From Paenibacillus durus ATCC 35681 (GTDB lineage Bacteria; Bacillota; Bacilli; Paenibacillales; Paenibacillaceae), in the NCBI RefSeq assembly GCF_000993825.1, contig NZ_CP011114.1, positions 1,674,001 through 1,738,000 of the forward strand: a DNA stretch of 64,000 nucleotides, given 5' to 3'. This document shows, in pieces, positions 17,206 to 25,544 of this stretch. A program made the translations under genes and the position numbers. A model generated the notes under the pieces. That model worked only from the letters and a program-made list of their open reading frames with translations. It was not told the DNA's origin and did not search any database. Positions within the stretch are counted from its first letter, which is position 1, and every line of letters starts with the position of its first letter.

Positions 17206-18474
17206 CTATTTATAGTGCCCGCCGATTTTTTGCGACCTGTCCTTTGCTTGCCCAGCATCGGTAAGGGATGAGGCTCGTATAATCGCGTCGCTGCCGTATC
17301 GATTTTTTATGCTGTCCGTAGCTTCATCCAAGGCTCTGTGCTTTACCTGATCCTCAAAGAGAGTGAGCTGGTAAGTCTGATCGTCCACGAGCTGGCTTAA
17401 GGTCACGCCGACACGGCGGACGGGCATTTTATCCCAGTATTTATAAAACAGCATTCTTACGGCTTTAATTACGGTATTCGTGTGGTTCGTAGGATCCTGC
17501 ATCTTCATTTGGCGCGAAAATCCGGTCGGTGATTCATAGGGGCTGCACATGCAGCTGACGCTTACGACAGAGCCCATATATCCTTTGCGGCGGCAGTCGC
17601 GGCATACTTCCTCTGTGAGCTCAAGCAACACCGTATCGACTTCCCGCGACTCGGCATAATCTCTGGGTAGAGTCATCATATGGCCGACTGATTTAGGCGG
17701 TGCAACAAATGTTCCGGGTTTCACCGGACTATCATCCAGACCGTTCGCCGTCCGCCACATCACCTCTGCATGAATATCCGATTGCTTGCCAAAGCGGGCG
17801 CGAAATTTATCTTTTAGAAGGGGTAGGGGCGTTCTGGCGATATCTCCGATTGTACCCATTCCAAGACGGGTAAAATGTGCGGTCATACGCGAACCGACGC
17901 CGAACATTTTATGGACCGGCTGCGGCCACAGCAGGGTTTCGATTTCGGACTCAGGTAAAGTAAAGATGCCACTTTCATTCTTTTTCGCCCAAATATCCGT
18001 TGCGATTTTAGCAAGCACTTTATTGGAGCTTATGCCGATCCTTACTCGCACTCCGGTCTGACTCAGAACCTTTTGCTGAATGGATTTGGCAATCGTTAGA
18101 GGATCACCGAAGATAGGCAGGCTTGCCGTGATGTCCAAAAACTGCTCATCAATACTAAATATTTCAACAAGGTCCGTAAACTCCTCATAAATCTTCGTTA
18201 TCATCAGGGAGATATCAATGTAATGCTGCATCCGGGGACGGATGACAACGAGATCGGGACATTTATGTAAAGCCTCTCCGAGACGCTCTGCGGTAGTGAC
18301 TCCATATCCTTTCGCAATCGGACAGGCCGCTAAAATGATGCCGGATCTGCGGGCAGGATCGCCTGCTACAGCAACGGGCTTATCTTTACATTCCGGGTGA
18401 TCGGCTTTTTCAACACTTGCATAGAAGCTTTGGCAATCTGCCAGAAATATAATCCGTTCATGTTTCTCGCTCAA
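17206..18474 (-). CDS. Y-family translesion DNA polymerase (UvrX/YqjW-like)
   Basis: A 422-residue error-prone polymerase. Catalytic acids are Asp13 in FLADCQSFYASVE and Asp109/Glu110 in FSIDEQFLDIT. The fingers part SGIILAACPIAKGYGV and helix-hairpin-helix KMFGVGSRM follow. QLTLF near residue 383 is a beta-clamp-binding motif. Length and sequence place it with UvrX/YqjW rather than DinB/PolIV. Its start overlaps the stop of the upstream YolD-like gene by 4 bases, the pairing typical for UvrX in Bacillus phages and chromosomes. A LexA box lies ahead of the operon, so it is SOS induced. Confidence 0.9.
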   Translation of the reverse strand: MSEKHERIIFLADCQSFYASVEKADHPECKDKPVAVAGDPARRSGIILAACPIAKGYGVTTAERLGEALHKCPDLVVIRPRMQHYIDISLMITKIYEEFTDLVEIFSIDEQFLDITASLPIFGDPLTIAKSIQQKVLSQTGVRVRIGISSNKVLAKIATDIWAKKNESGIFTLPESEIETLLWPQPVHKMFGVGSRMTAHFTRLGMGTIGDIARTPLPLLKDKFRARFGKQSDIHAEVMWRTANGLDDSPVKPGTFVAPPKSVGHMMTLPRDYAESREVDTVLLELTEEVCRDCRRKGYMGSVVSVSCMCSPYESPTGFSRQMKMQDPTNHTNTVIKAVRMLFYKYWDKMPVRRVGVTLSQLVDDQTYQLTLFEDQVKHRALDEATDSIKNRYGSDAIIRASSLTDAGQAKDRSQKIGGHYK

Positions 18475-18842
18475 CCTAACCGCCTCCGCATATTCATCAG
18501 CATGGTCATCAGTTCTGCCTTAACCAGACTACGCAGCATCGTGAAATGGTGGATATACCCGCGAACTTTATACTCGACATGGATACCCTGTGTATTCATT
18601 TCTGTATTCAAAATCCGGATATCCCGTGTTCTCATCTTTCTCTTGGCATTCTGCAGCTCGGGATAAACCGCATGTTCAATTTCTTTCAGATACATAAGGA
18701 CATGATTATAAATGATTTTGTCCTTGTACTTCTTCAGCTCATTCATGTCTCTTGCCAGCATATCCAGCAAAATCGGCAGTAACGTGTACTCCTTGATAAT
18801 TTGAAAATCCTCTTCTGTTTCAATTCTTGAATTCATATCCAT
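18471..18842 (-). CDS. YolD-like protein, partner of UvrX
   Basis: A 123-residue YolD-family protein. The family is nearly always encoded ahead of Y-family polymerases in Bacillales and is SOS controlled; its molecular role is still unsettled. ATG at 18842 (MDMNSRIETEEDF) is preceded by GGTGG, while the ATG nine codons upstream lacks a site. The last four bases overlap the polymerase start. Few conserved motifs are readable by eye, so the call relies partly on size and context. Confidence 0.78.
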   Translation of the reverse strand: MDMNSRIETEEDFQIIKEYTLLPILLDMLARDMNELKKYKDKIIYNHVLMYLKEIEHAVYPELQNAKRKMRTRDIRILNTEMNTQGIHVEYKVRGYIHHFTMLRSLVKAELMTMLMNMRRRLG

Positions 18843-18882
18843 AATTACACCACCATAAGGAGAACGCATATTCGTATTTTCT

Positions 18883-18913
18883 ATTATATACCGAACACTA
18901 GTTCGTTATGCAA
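18883..18913 (-). promoter_or_regulatory. LexA (SOS) box in the yolD-uvrX promoter
   Basis: On the minus strand, TTGCAT (18913-18908) and TATAAT (18888-18883) flank CGAACTAGTGTTCG (18905-18892). The half sites CGAAC/GTTCG match the Bacillus LexA operator exactly. The inner four bases fit the consensus only partly. Confidence 0.85.
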
Positions 18914-19024
18914 GCGGGATTTTTTGGATGGAAGAATATCTAATAAAAAAATAAATATCCGGGGATGAACAAATAGGCGATGTATGAAGTCTTTCCCTTT
19001 ATAGACTTGAGAGGAGACTTCGAA

Positions 19025-22000
19025 ATGAAGCGAATGATTGAATCGGTAATGCAGCGGGCGACGATTATTCTAGTGTGTGTCGTACTGCTATTGGCGTGGG
19101 GAGCGGTTTCGGCCTTCCAAATGCAGAGGGACTACCTTCCAGGCATCAATAACACTACTTTAATGGTGTCCCTGCGCGCATCGTCCTACCAAGCGGATCA
19201 AATGAAACGGGACATCACAACGCCCTTGGAGGAAGCGATCCATAAGACCGGCGGGTTAACCAGCCTTGAGACGACCTCGTACGATGGCGGACTGCTGATG
19301 AATCTCTATTACCCGATGGATTACGATATGGTAAAAGCGGAGAACCTAGTTAAACAAGCGTTAAACGATGCGGCATTGCCGGATGGGGTTAACAAGCCTG
19401 CCGTAACAAGATTAACATCGAGCACGTTTCCTATTCTGAGTTACAGTCTGACTGCAAAAAATAACCAGGTGGATGATCTAACCCTGCAATCTACCCTGCA
19501 AACAGGCATCGTCAAGCAGCTAAAATCCGTCCCCGGTGTGGCGGATGTCCAAACCGTTGGCGGAGCCAACAGGGGATACGTCGTTGTCCTGCGCATGAAA
19601 GATCTGGCGGCTAACGGCCTGACGGTGGACGATTTTAATAAATCCATCACGGCGGATGTGCCCAGCCTGCAGGGAAATATTGCGAATGTTAAAGCCTCGT
19701 TTCCCATCAGAGTGGAGGGCTGGGACCTCACCGGGCAGCAGCTGAACAATCTGGTCATCAAGAACAAAGACGGTCATAGTGTGCCCTTATCGGCCGTTGC
19801 GTCGGTATCTCAATCTCTGACCGATGTGAAGACGGTCTCCAGAACCAATGGCCGAGCAAGTGTTATAATTAACGTCATCAAGACGCCTACGGCAAACATT
19901 ACGGATGTCGCGCAGCATGTAAAAGAACGCGTCTCCGGCATCGCTGCGCTTCGCAGCGGCAACCTGTCTATGACTCTGCTGACCGACCGCGCGCATGATC
20001 TGAACAGTTCTCTGAAGGGGCTTGTTCGCGAGGGTTTACTGGGCTGTGTGTTCTCCATGCTCTGCGTTCTGTTCTTTTTCAGAAATGTGCGTTCAACACT
20101 CTTGATCGCCGTAACGCTTCCCATTTCCCTGCTGGCAACAACAGCTATTCTGAAATCAATAGGCGTTACGTTAAATATTTTGACCGTTTCCGGATTAATC
20201 GTGGCTATGGGCCGCATTGTGGATGACGCGATCGTAATCCTGGACAACATGTATCGGCGGGTTCAGGAAAGTAAAGGCATGCCGGTCCTGAATGTGTTGG
20301 CTTCCGCGGTCGTAGAGATGCTGCCGGCCATTTTCGCTTCCACCGCGACTACAGTCGCCGTCTATGTTCCGATTGCTCTAGTTGGCGGCATTATTGGCGC
20401 GTCGTATGCCGGGTTTGCCTGGTCGGTTGTCATCGCGCTTCTGGTATCGTTCTTCGTCGCTATGCTGGTGATTCCGGCATTTGCATTTATGGGCTGGAGA
20501 GAGCCTAAGGCTGAAGCGGTAACGCTCGAGCCTTTAATGAAGCCTCTTCTTCAGTCGGCGCTGAAGCATAAGAAGACCGTGGCTACCATCTCGCTAATCC
20601 TATTTGCTGCCGCCGCGCTGTTCGCATCACAGCTTCCATTTAGCCTGCTGCCCAGCGCGGCGAGCGGCCAGGTAGCTGTAAAAGTTGAGCTTCCGAAGGG
20701 AACGCCGCTGTCTGAAGTGGACAAGGAAGTAAGGAAAGTGGAAGACGTTCTGCATAGCAACACCAAAATTGCTGCATATTCAGCGACCTTCGGATCTTCG
20801 TTTACGCCGCAGGCAGACGATGTATTCGACCAGGGCGGAGGGTTCATTCAGCAGCCGAACGTGGCCAACCTGTCCATCCAATTAAACAATCCAAAAGAAG
20901 TTCAATCATTCATACCGGCGTTACAGTCTGATTTGGACAAAGTTTCAAACCGCGCTGCCATTACGGTAACCAATCAAAACATCGCAGGCGATGATTCAAC
21001 GATTAAAATTATGCTAACCGGCGCGGATCAGCAAACATTGGAGAATGCAGCCCAGCTTGTACGCACGAAACTGGCTCATATTGAAGGTCTAAGCGTGGCA
21101 GGGAAGACAGATCTGACGAACGGAATTCCCAAGTACGCTATAGCCATTGACAAGGAAAAGGTTGCCAAGGCTGGAATCAAGCCGGACGATATCAATAAGC
21201 TGTTAGCCCGTTACATGGCAAAAGGAAAAGATTTTGACATTTCAACATCCACAGGGTCCGGTACGATTCCGGTCGACGTGTATGTCGATTCTGTCAGGGC
21301 AGGTGCGGTAAACGATAAGGCGCTGCCTGTTTATTCACCGGAACAAGTGCTGGCCTCGCTTGCAGCCCAGACCATCACCGGCAACGGGGGTCAGTCCTAT
21401 CGTCTGGACCAATTGGCATCGATTCATAAAAGTGCTGCCGTGTCTTCCATTCAAGAGCGTGACGGTCAGCCATTCTCTGTCGTAACTGCGCAAATCACCT
21501 CCAGCGATCTAAGCAAGGTGTCAAGCGCCGTAGATCAGACCTTGAAAGACATGCAGCTTCCAGCCGGAGTGACGTATTCGCTGGGCGGCATTACAGAGCA
21601 GGTTACACAGATGATTATTGAGATAACGATTGCGGTCGTCGTATCCATATTGCTCGTCCTGCTCATTACAAGCTTCGTATTCAAAGGGTGGAAAGCGCCG
21701 TTTGCTGTATTGATCAGCATCCCCCTTGCCTTATCCGGTGTTGTGCTCGCCTTATACGCGATCCATGGCCAATGGAATCTCGCCGCATTCATCGGGGTGT
21801 TGATGCTTACAGGCATCGTGGTTACAAACGGGATCGTCTTGATTGATAAAATCGAACGTAACCGCAAAGAGGGATTAAGTCTTCGGGGAGCCGTGGTACA
21901 AGGCAGTCTCTCGCGGGTTCGGCCTATTTTCATGACCGCAGGCACGACGGTGTTTACCCTGATTCCTCTTGCCTTATCCCATAGCGCCGATACCGTCATT

Positions 22001-22144
22001 TCACAAGTGCTTGGGATCGTAGTGATTGGCGGGATGATCACCTCCACACTGAACAGCTTTGTGATGATTCCGATTATTTACGAATGGATGCAGGGGAAGG
22101 CGATGCGAAACACTGGCCTAACGAACAGCGCTACAGAGGTGTAA
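19025..22144 (+). CDS. RND-family efflux transporter (AcrB/SwrC-like)
   Basis: A 1039-residue inner-membrane pump with the RND layout: helix 1, a large extracellular loop, helices 2-6, helix 7, a second loop, and helices 8-12. The proton-relay aspartates are present in GRIVDDAIVILDN. Closest style is Gram-positive SwrC/YerP, which exports surfactin-type lipopeptides and other amphiphiles. No membrane-fusion protein is encoded next to it. ATG at 19025 has AGAGGAG upstream; the longer frame from 18980 lacks one. It leads a run of five co-directional genes including an ECF sigma/anti-sigma pair, so envelope-stress control is likely. Confidence 0.92.
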   Translation: MKRMIESVMQRATIILVCVVLLLAWGAVSAFQMQRDYLPGINNTTLMVSLRASSYQADQMKRDITTPLEEAIHKTGGLTSLETTSYDGGLLMNLYYPMDYDMVKAENLVKQALNDAALPDGVNKPAVTRLTSSTFPILSYSLTAKNNQVDDLTLQSTLQTGIVKQLKSVPGVADVQTVGGANRGYVVVLRMKDLAANGLTVDDFNKSITADVPSLQGNIANVKASFPIRVEGWDLTGQQLNNLVIKNKDGHSVPLSAVASVSQSLTDVKTVSRTNGRASVIINVIKTPTANITDVAQHVKERVSGIAALRSGNLSMTLLTDRAHDLNSSLKGLVREGLLGCVFSMLCVLFFFRNVRSTLLIAVTLPISLLATTAILKSIGVTLNILTVSGLIVAMGRIVDDAIVILDNMYRRVQESKGMPVLNVLASAVVEMLPAIFASTATTVAVYVPIALVGGIIGASYAGFAWSVVIALLVSFFVAMLVIPAFAFMGWREPKAEAVTLEPLMKPLLQSALKHKKTVATISLILFAAAALFASQLPFSLLPSAASGQVAVKVELPKGTPLSEVDKEVRKVEDVLHSNTKIAAYSATFGSSFTPQADDVFDQGGGFIQQPNVANLSIQLNNPKEVQSFIPALQSDLDKVSNRAAITVTNQNIAGDDSTIKIMLTGADQQTLENAAQLVRTKLAHIEGLSVAGKTDLTNGIPKYAIAIDKEKVAKAGIKPDDINKLLARYMAKGKDFDISTSTGSGTIPVDVYVDSVRAGAVNDKALPVYSPEQVLASLAAQTITGNGGQSYRLDQLASIHKSAAVSSIQERDGQPFSVVTAQITSSDLSKVSSAVDQTLKDMQLPAGVTYSLGGITEQVTQMIIEITIAVVVSILLVLLITSFVFKGWKAPFAVLISIPLALSGVVLALYAIHGQWNLAAFIGVLMLTGIVVTNGIVLIDKIERNRKEGLSLRGAVVQGSLSRVRPIFMTAGTTVFTLIPLALSHSADTVISQVLGIVVIGGMITSTLNSFVMIPIIYEWMQGKAMRNTGLTNSATEV

Positions 22145-22185
22145 TACCACGATATGTATAAATTAAAGGAAGAGGAGGGTTTTCG

Positions 22186-23481
22186 TTGAACACGTTGACA
22201 GCATGGCTTGAACATTACGGATACGGACTGATTCTATTGGCCTTATTCTTTGAAATGCTCGCCTTACCCCTTCCTGGTGAGATGCTGATGAGTTATACAG
22301 GCTTATTCGTTTATGAAGGAAAACTGAGTTGGCTGCTCAGTATTCTATCAGCGAGCGCCGGCGCCACAGCCGGCGTTACGCTCTCCTACTGGATCGGTTA
22401 CCGGCTGGGCAAACCGTTCGTCGTCAAATATGGGCATCGTATTCATCTGGGTGAAGAGAAGCTGAACCGCATATCCTTATGGTTTGAGAAATATGGTGAT
22501 AAGCTGCTGTTCATCGCTTTTTTCATACCCGGTGTCAGGCATATCACAGGATACTTCTGCGGGGTAACCCGTATGCCCTTCCGCCGCTATGCCGTCTACG
22601 CCTATTCCGGTGCGATTTTTTGGGTCAGCTTATTCATTTCACTCGGCAGAGTGCTGGGGCCGAAATGGGAAGCCTATCATCGAACGGTGAACCGCTATAT
22701 GATCATTTTTGGGATTGCCTCGGCTGTGTTGTCCCTGCTGGTCTATTTCTACCGGAAGCACAAACGGCGTGTTCTTGCATCGCTTATGGCCCTGTTGAAC
22801 CAAGGGGTACGCCATTTCAACTCATTCGGCAAAGTGAGATTTCTGGTGCTGGCTTCATTTGCGGCATTAGTCGTATTCGTCTCTCTGATGCTGGGGCTGA
22901 TTCAGGATTTTTTGGCGCAGGAATTTAGTCAATTCGACGAGGTTGCCTCGTACGTCGTTCACACCGTATTTGGACCCGAATGGCAGGATGCAATGAACGG
23001 CTTTGCGAAGTTAGGCTCCTTATATCTTTACGGGCCTCTTATCGTGTTAACCGCTCTTTGGGTCGTTCTCAGGGGCCGTGACCGGCTGCTGGAGCTTTCC
23101 TTTTTGCTCTGGGTAGTGCTTGGAGGGGAACTGCTTGATTCAGGGCTGCGCATGCTGTTTCATCGTCCTGGGCCTGTTGCGGCCGGGGTTCAAGTATTTA
23201 ATACCTTTCCTAGTGAAGAAACCCTTACTTCTTTAACCGTATGCGGGTTCTCCGCATTTTTACTGCTTCGGCATTATAGTGAGAGCTTGATCCGCATTTC
23301 GGTAACTTTAACTGTTATTCTATTGTGCCTGCTTGTGGGGGTCAGCCGCATTTATTTTAACGTGCAATTTCCAAGCGATGTCGCGGCAGGATATGTCTTC
23401 GGCGGGGTATGGATCAGCTTAAACATCATTCTGCTTGAGGTCTTAAGGCTGCTGCGGAATAACGAAGCCATTGCTGCCTGA
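22186..23481 (+). CDS. DedA (VTT) domain fused to a catalytically altered PAP2 domain
   Basis: A 431-residue membrane protein. Residues 1-200 are a DedA/VTT domain with FFIPGVRHITGYFCGV. Residues from about 215 are a PAP2-like domain. In PAP2 the catalytic motifs are KX6RP, PSGH and SRX5HX3D. Here they read LRMLFHRPGP, PSEETL and SRIYFNVQFPSD. So the His of PSGH is replaced and the second His is Gln, and both catalytic histidines appear missing. DedA proteins move or scramble phospholipids and undecaprenyl phosphate, so the second domain may bind a lipid phosphate rather than cleave it. Start TTG with GAGGAGGG upstream; 41 bases after the RND gene. Confidence 0.85.
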   Translation: MNTLTAWLEHYGYGLILLALFFEMLALPLPGEMLMSYTGLFVYEGKLSWLLSILSASAGATAGVTLSYWIGYRLGKPFVVKYGHRIHLGEEKLNRISLWFEKYGDKLLFIAFFIPGVRHITGYFCGVTRMPFRRYAVYAYSGAIFWVSLFISLGRVLGPKWEAYHRTVNRYMIIFGIASAVLSLLVYFYRKHKRRVLASLMALLNQGVRHFNSFGKVRFLVLASFAALVVFVSLMLGLIQDFLAQEFSQFDEVASYVVHTVFGPEWQDAMNGFAKLGSLYLYGPLIVLTALWVVLRGRDRLLELSFLLWVVLGGELLDSGLRMLFHRPGPVAAGVQVFNTFPSEETLTSLTVCGFSAFLLLRHYSESLIRISVTLTVILLCLLVGVSRIYFNVQFPSDVAAGYVFGGVWISLNIILLEVLRLLRNNEAIAA

Positions 23482-23593
23482 TTGAGGCTGTTACCGGTGC
23501 GATATGGGGTATTGGGCATCTTGTTATATAATGTGATGTGATGACACAACAGGCATGATGGTGTGCAAGCTTCCGTTCTGGTAGGAGTTGAGG

Positions 23594-24133
23594 GTGCGAG
23601 TGGTGGACGAGGAACTAAATCAGATCATTCATCGGGCTAGGCGTGGTGATAAAGAAGCATTTGCGCAGCTTGTCAAACGGTATAAAGGCCATGTATATCG
23701 ATATGCTGCCGGTATGCTGGGGGACCGGATGGATGCGGAAGACGTCTCTCAGGAGGCGTTCATTAAAGTGTATTATTCATTATCCGGCTTGGACAACGCA
23801 TACGCGTTCTCATCGTGGATCATCCGAATTGTCTCTAACCTGTGCAAGGATCGATTGAAAAAACGCGCAAAAGAACAACGGCTCCGTGATGAGCCCGATG
23901 AGACGATAGCGGATCAGCATTTGCCCGACCCTCTGGAGAAGCTGTCTATTGAGGAAGCTATGGCCAGGCTTACTGTCGATCATCGGGAAATCCTGCTGCT
24001 GCATGAAGTGCAGGGGTATCGATATGAAGAAATTGCGGATATCCTTGAAGTCCCCCTGGGGACGGTGAAATCCCGGCTGTTTGCCGCCCGAATGGCGCTG
24101 CGCAAAGAATTAGGAAAGGAGGACCGGGGATGA
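23594..24133 (+). CDS. ECF RNA polymerase sigma factor
   Basis: An approximately 179-residue ECF sigma factor. Region 2 includes KEAFAQLVKRYKGHVYRYAAGMLGD and the core-binding DAEDVSQEAFIKVY. Region 4 has the helix-turn-helix YRYEEIADILEVPLGTVKSRLFAAR. The initiation codon is uncertain: GTG at 23594 (AGGAG 6 bases upstream), GTG 23600 and GTG 23603 are all plausible. The stop overlaps the anti-sigma start by ATGA. A TATAAT occurs at 23527-23532 without a good -35. Targets probably include the upstream pump and the downstream membrane genes. Confidence 0.92.
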   Translation: MRVVDEELNQIIHRARRGDKEAFAQLVKRYKGHVYRYAAGMLGDRMDAEDVSQEAFIKVYYSLSGLDNAYAFSSWIIRIVSNLCKDRLKKRAKEQRLRDEPDETIADQHLPDPLEKLSIEEAMARLTVDHREILLLHEVQGYRYEEIADILEVPLGTVKSRLFAARMALRKELGKEDRG

Positions 24134-24615
24134 TTGAACATCTGGAGGATCAATTGTCGGCTTATCTCGATGGCGAGTTGAATGCTGACGAAAGGCAGCG
24201 TGTGGAAGACCATATTGAGGAATGCGAGTCCTGTCAGGCGCTTCTGGAAGACCTATTAGTCATGCAAAGCGACCTTGCGCAGACATTCCATCGGATGCAA
24301 GCGCCGGCTCATTTAGAGGTTCGGGTTCTCCAGTCCATTGCAGAAGAAAAAATCCCGGCAGCTGCTGAAAAGGGCTGGGCATTTGGTTTTCTTATGATGG
24401 TGTTGACATTTGGCGTCTTTTGGTTCCTGAGCGGGTCAGTATTAGTGAAGCTGATTCATGGATTATTGAAACTTACGGCAGCTATGGTCTATGCGGCGTC
24501 GCATTTCATCCTCAGTGTGCCCGTGTTAACCGGGCTAACGGTTGTGCTCTCATTAGTTATCCTTGCGGCATCCGTGTACTCGCTCAGGAGACTGCTGCAA
24601 ACGACAGCCAATTGA
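24130..24615 (+). CDS. Anti-sigma factor with zinc-finger (zf-HC2) domain
   Basis: A 161-residue membrane-anchored anti-sigma factor. The cytoplasmic N-terminus has the anti-sigma zinc finger HIEECESC, matching the H-X3-C-X2-C motif, preceded by SAYLDGELNADERQRVEDH. Two hydrophobic helices (about residues 85-107 and 130-152) make it a bitopic or hairpin membrane protein. Coupled by a 4-base overlap to the sigma factor it should hold inactive until an envelope signal arrives. Confidence 0.9.
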   Translation: MIEHLEDQLSAYLDGELNADERQRVEDHIEECESCQALLEDLLVMQSDLAQTFHRMQAPAHLEVRVLQSIAEEKIPAAAEKGWAFGFLMMVLTFGVFWFLSGSVLVKLIHGLLKLTAAMVYAASHFILSVPVLTGLTVVLSLVILAASVYSLRRLLQTTAN

Positions 24616-24620
24616 AAGGG

Positions 24621-25463
24621 ATGAAAAATGGATTGAGAAAGATATTTTACACATTAAGCTGTTTCATACTCCTGATGTCCCTCATCCCTGGCTTGGCATC
24701 GGCGCAGAGTATCTTCGAGCGTCAGAATACAACCGTGCCCGCAGGGCAGACCGTCGACGACGTATATGTTGTCGGGGGCGATGCGGATGTGTTTGGCCAA
24801 GTAAACGGTGTGGTTGTCGTTATTAATGGTAGCCTTCGCCTTGGCAGCACCGCCCATGTAGAAGGCGTTGTCGTTGTGGTCGGGGGACAGGTAAAGCAGG
24901 ACCCGAAAGCTGTATTGGGTGACGATGTATACACTATTTCACTGGATAACGCAACGCAAAATAGCCTGCTGATTGGCGGCGGACTTGTCCTGGGGTTGTG
25001 GGTGCTGCAGCTCGCGGGCAGTCTGCTGATGATTCTTGTGCCTGTCCTCATTAGAATCATTGGAAGGACGAAAATAGCCGCCTTCACTGACCGGTACCAG
25101 CGTGAATCCATCGGACGATTACTTTACATTGGTTTCCTAAGCGGATTGATGATCACGGCGCTAAGCGCGTTGCTGCTTGTCACGGTTGTCGGCATTCCGA
25201 TCTTAATCCTTATTCTGTTAGCTGTGCTCGTCGTCGTTGCTGCGGGCATCACGGTGATGAGTTCTCGCATTGGCGAATGGTTTCATGGACCGACCCCAAG
25301 CTCAGATTGGGTGAAAGTGCTGATCGGCGCGTCGATCATAGCCGCGTTCGCGAATATCCCTTTAATAGGCTGGATTGTTATGTGCCTTGTCGTCTTGGTG
25401 TCTATGGGGATTGGCACACAGTGGATAGCCCAGAAGATGAAGAGGAATTCGAAGACTGTATAG
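24621..25463 (+). CDS. Polymer-forming (bactofilin-like) membrane protein
   Basis: A 280-residue protein with a signal-like helix ending SLIPGLASAQS, then a beta-helical domain of regular short valine-rich repeats (VYVVGGDADVFGQVNGVVVVINGSL and so on, about residues 40-110), and then three or four membrane helices. The beta repeat resembles bactofilin/polymer-forming domains. Start ATG at 24621 has only weak GAAAGGG directly in front, so TTG at about 24633 remains possible. It is last in the RND/DedA/sigma run. The stop lies in a tandem 12-base duplication. A structural or sensing role in the envelope is inferred. Confidence 0.75.
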   Translation: MKNGLRKIFYTLSCFILLMSLIPGLASAQSIFERQNTTVPAGQTVDDVYVVGGDADVFGQVNGVVVVINGSLRLGSTAHVEGVVVVVGGQVKQDPKAVLGDDVYTISLDNATQNSLLIGGGLVLGLWVLQLAGSLLMILVPVLIRIIGRTKIAAFTDRYQRESIGRLLYIGFLSGLMITALSALLLVTVVGIPILILILLAVLVVVAAGITVMSSRIGEWFHGPTPSSDWVKVLIGASIIAAFANIPLIGWIVMCLVVLVSMGIGTQWIAQKMKRNSKTV

Positions 25464-25544
25464 AAGACTGTATAAAAAAGGAAGTCCGCGAACATTTCGG
25501 CTGGGCAGCATTTTGGCCTGAGCGTTCGCGAAGAGAGCGCCTGA

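Noticed and set aside
23527..23532. TATAAT upstream of the ECF sigma gene as a housekeeping promoter
   Set aside because: No acceptable -35 at 16-18 bases, so it was not listed as a promoter.
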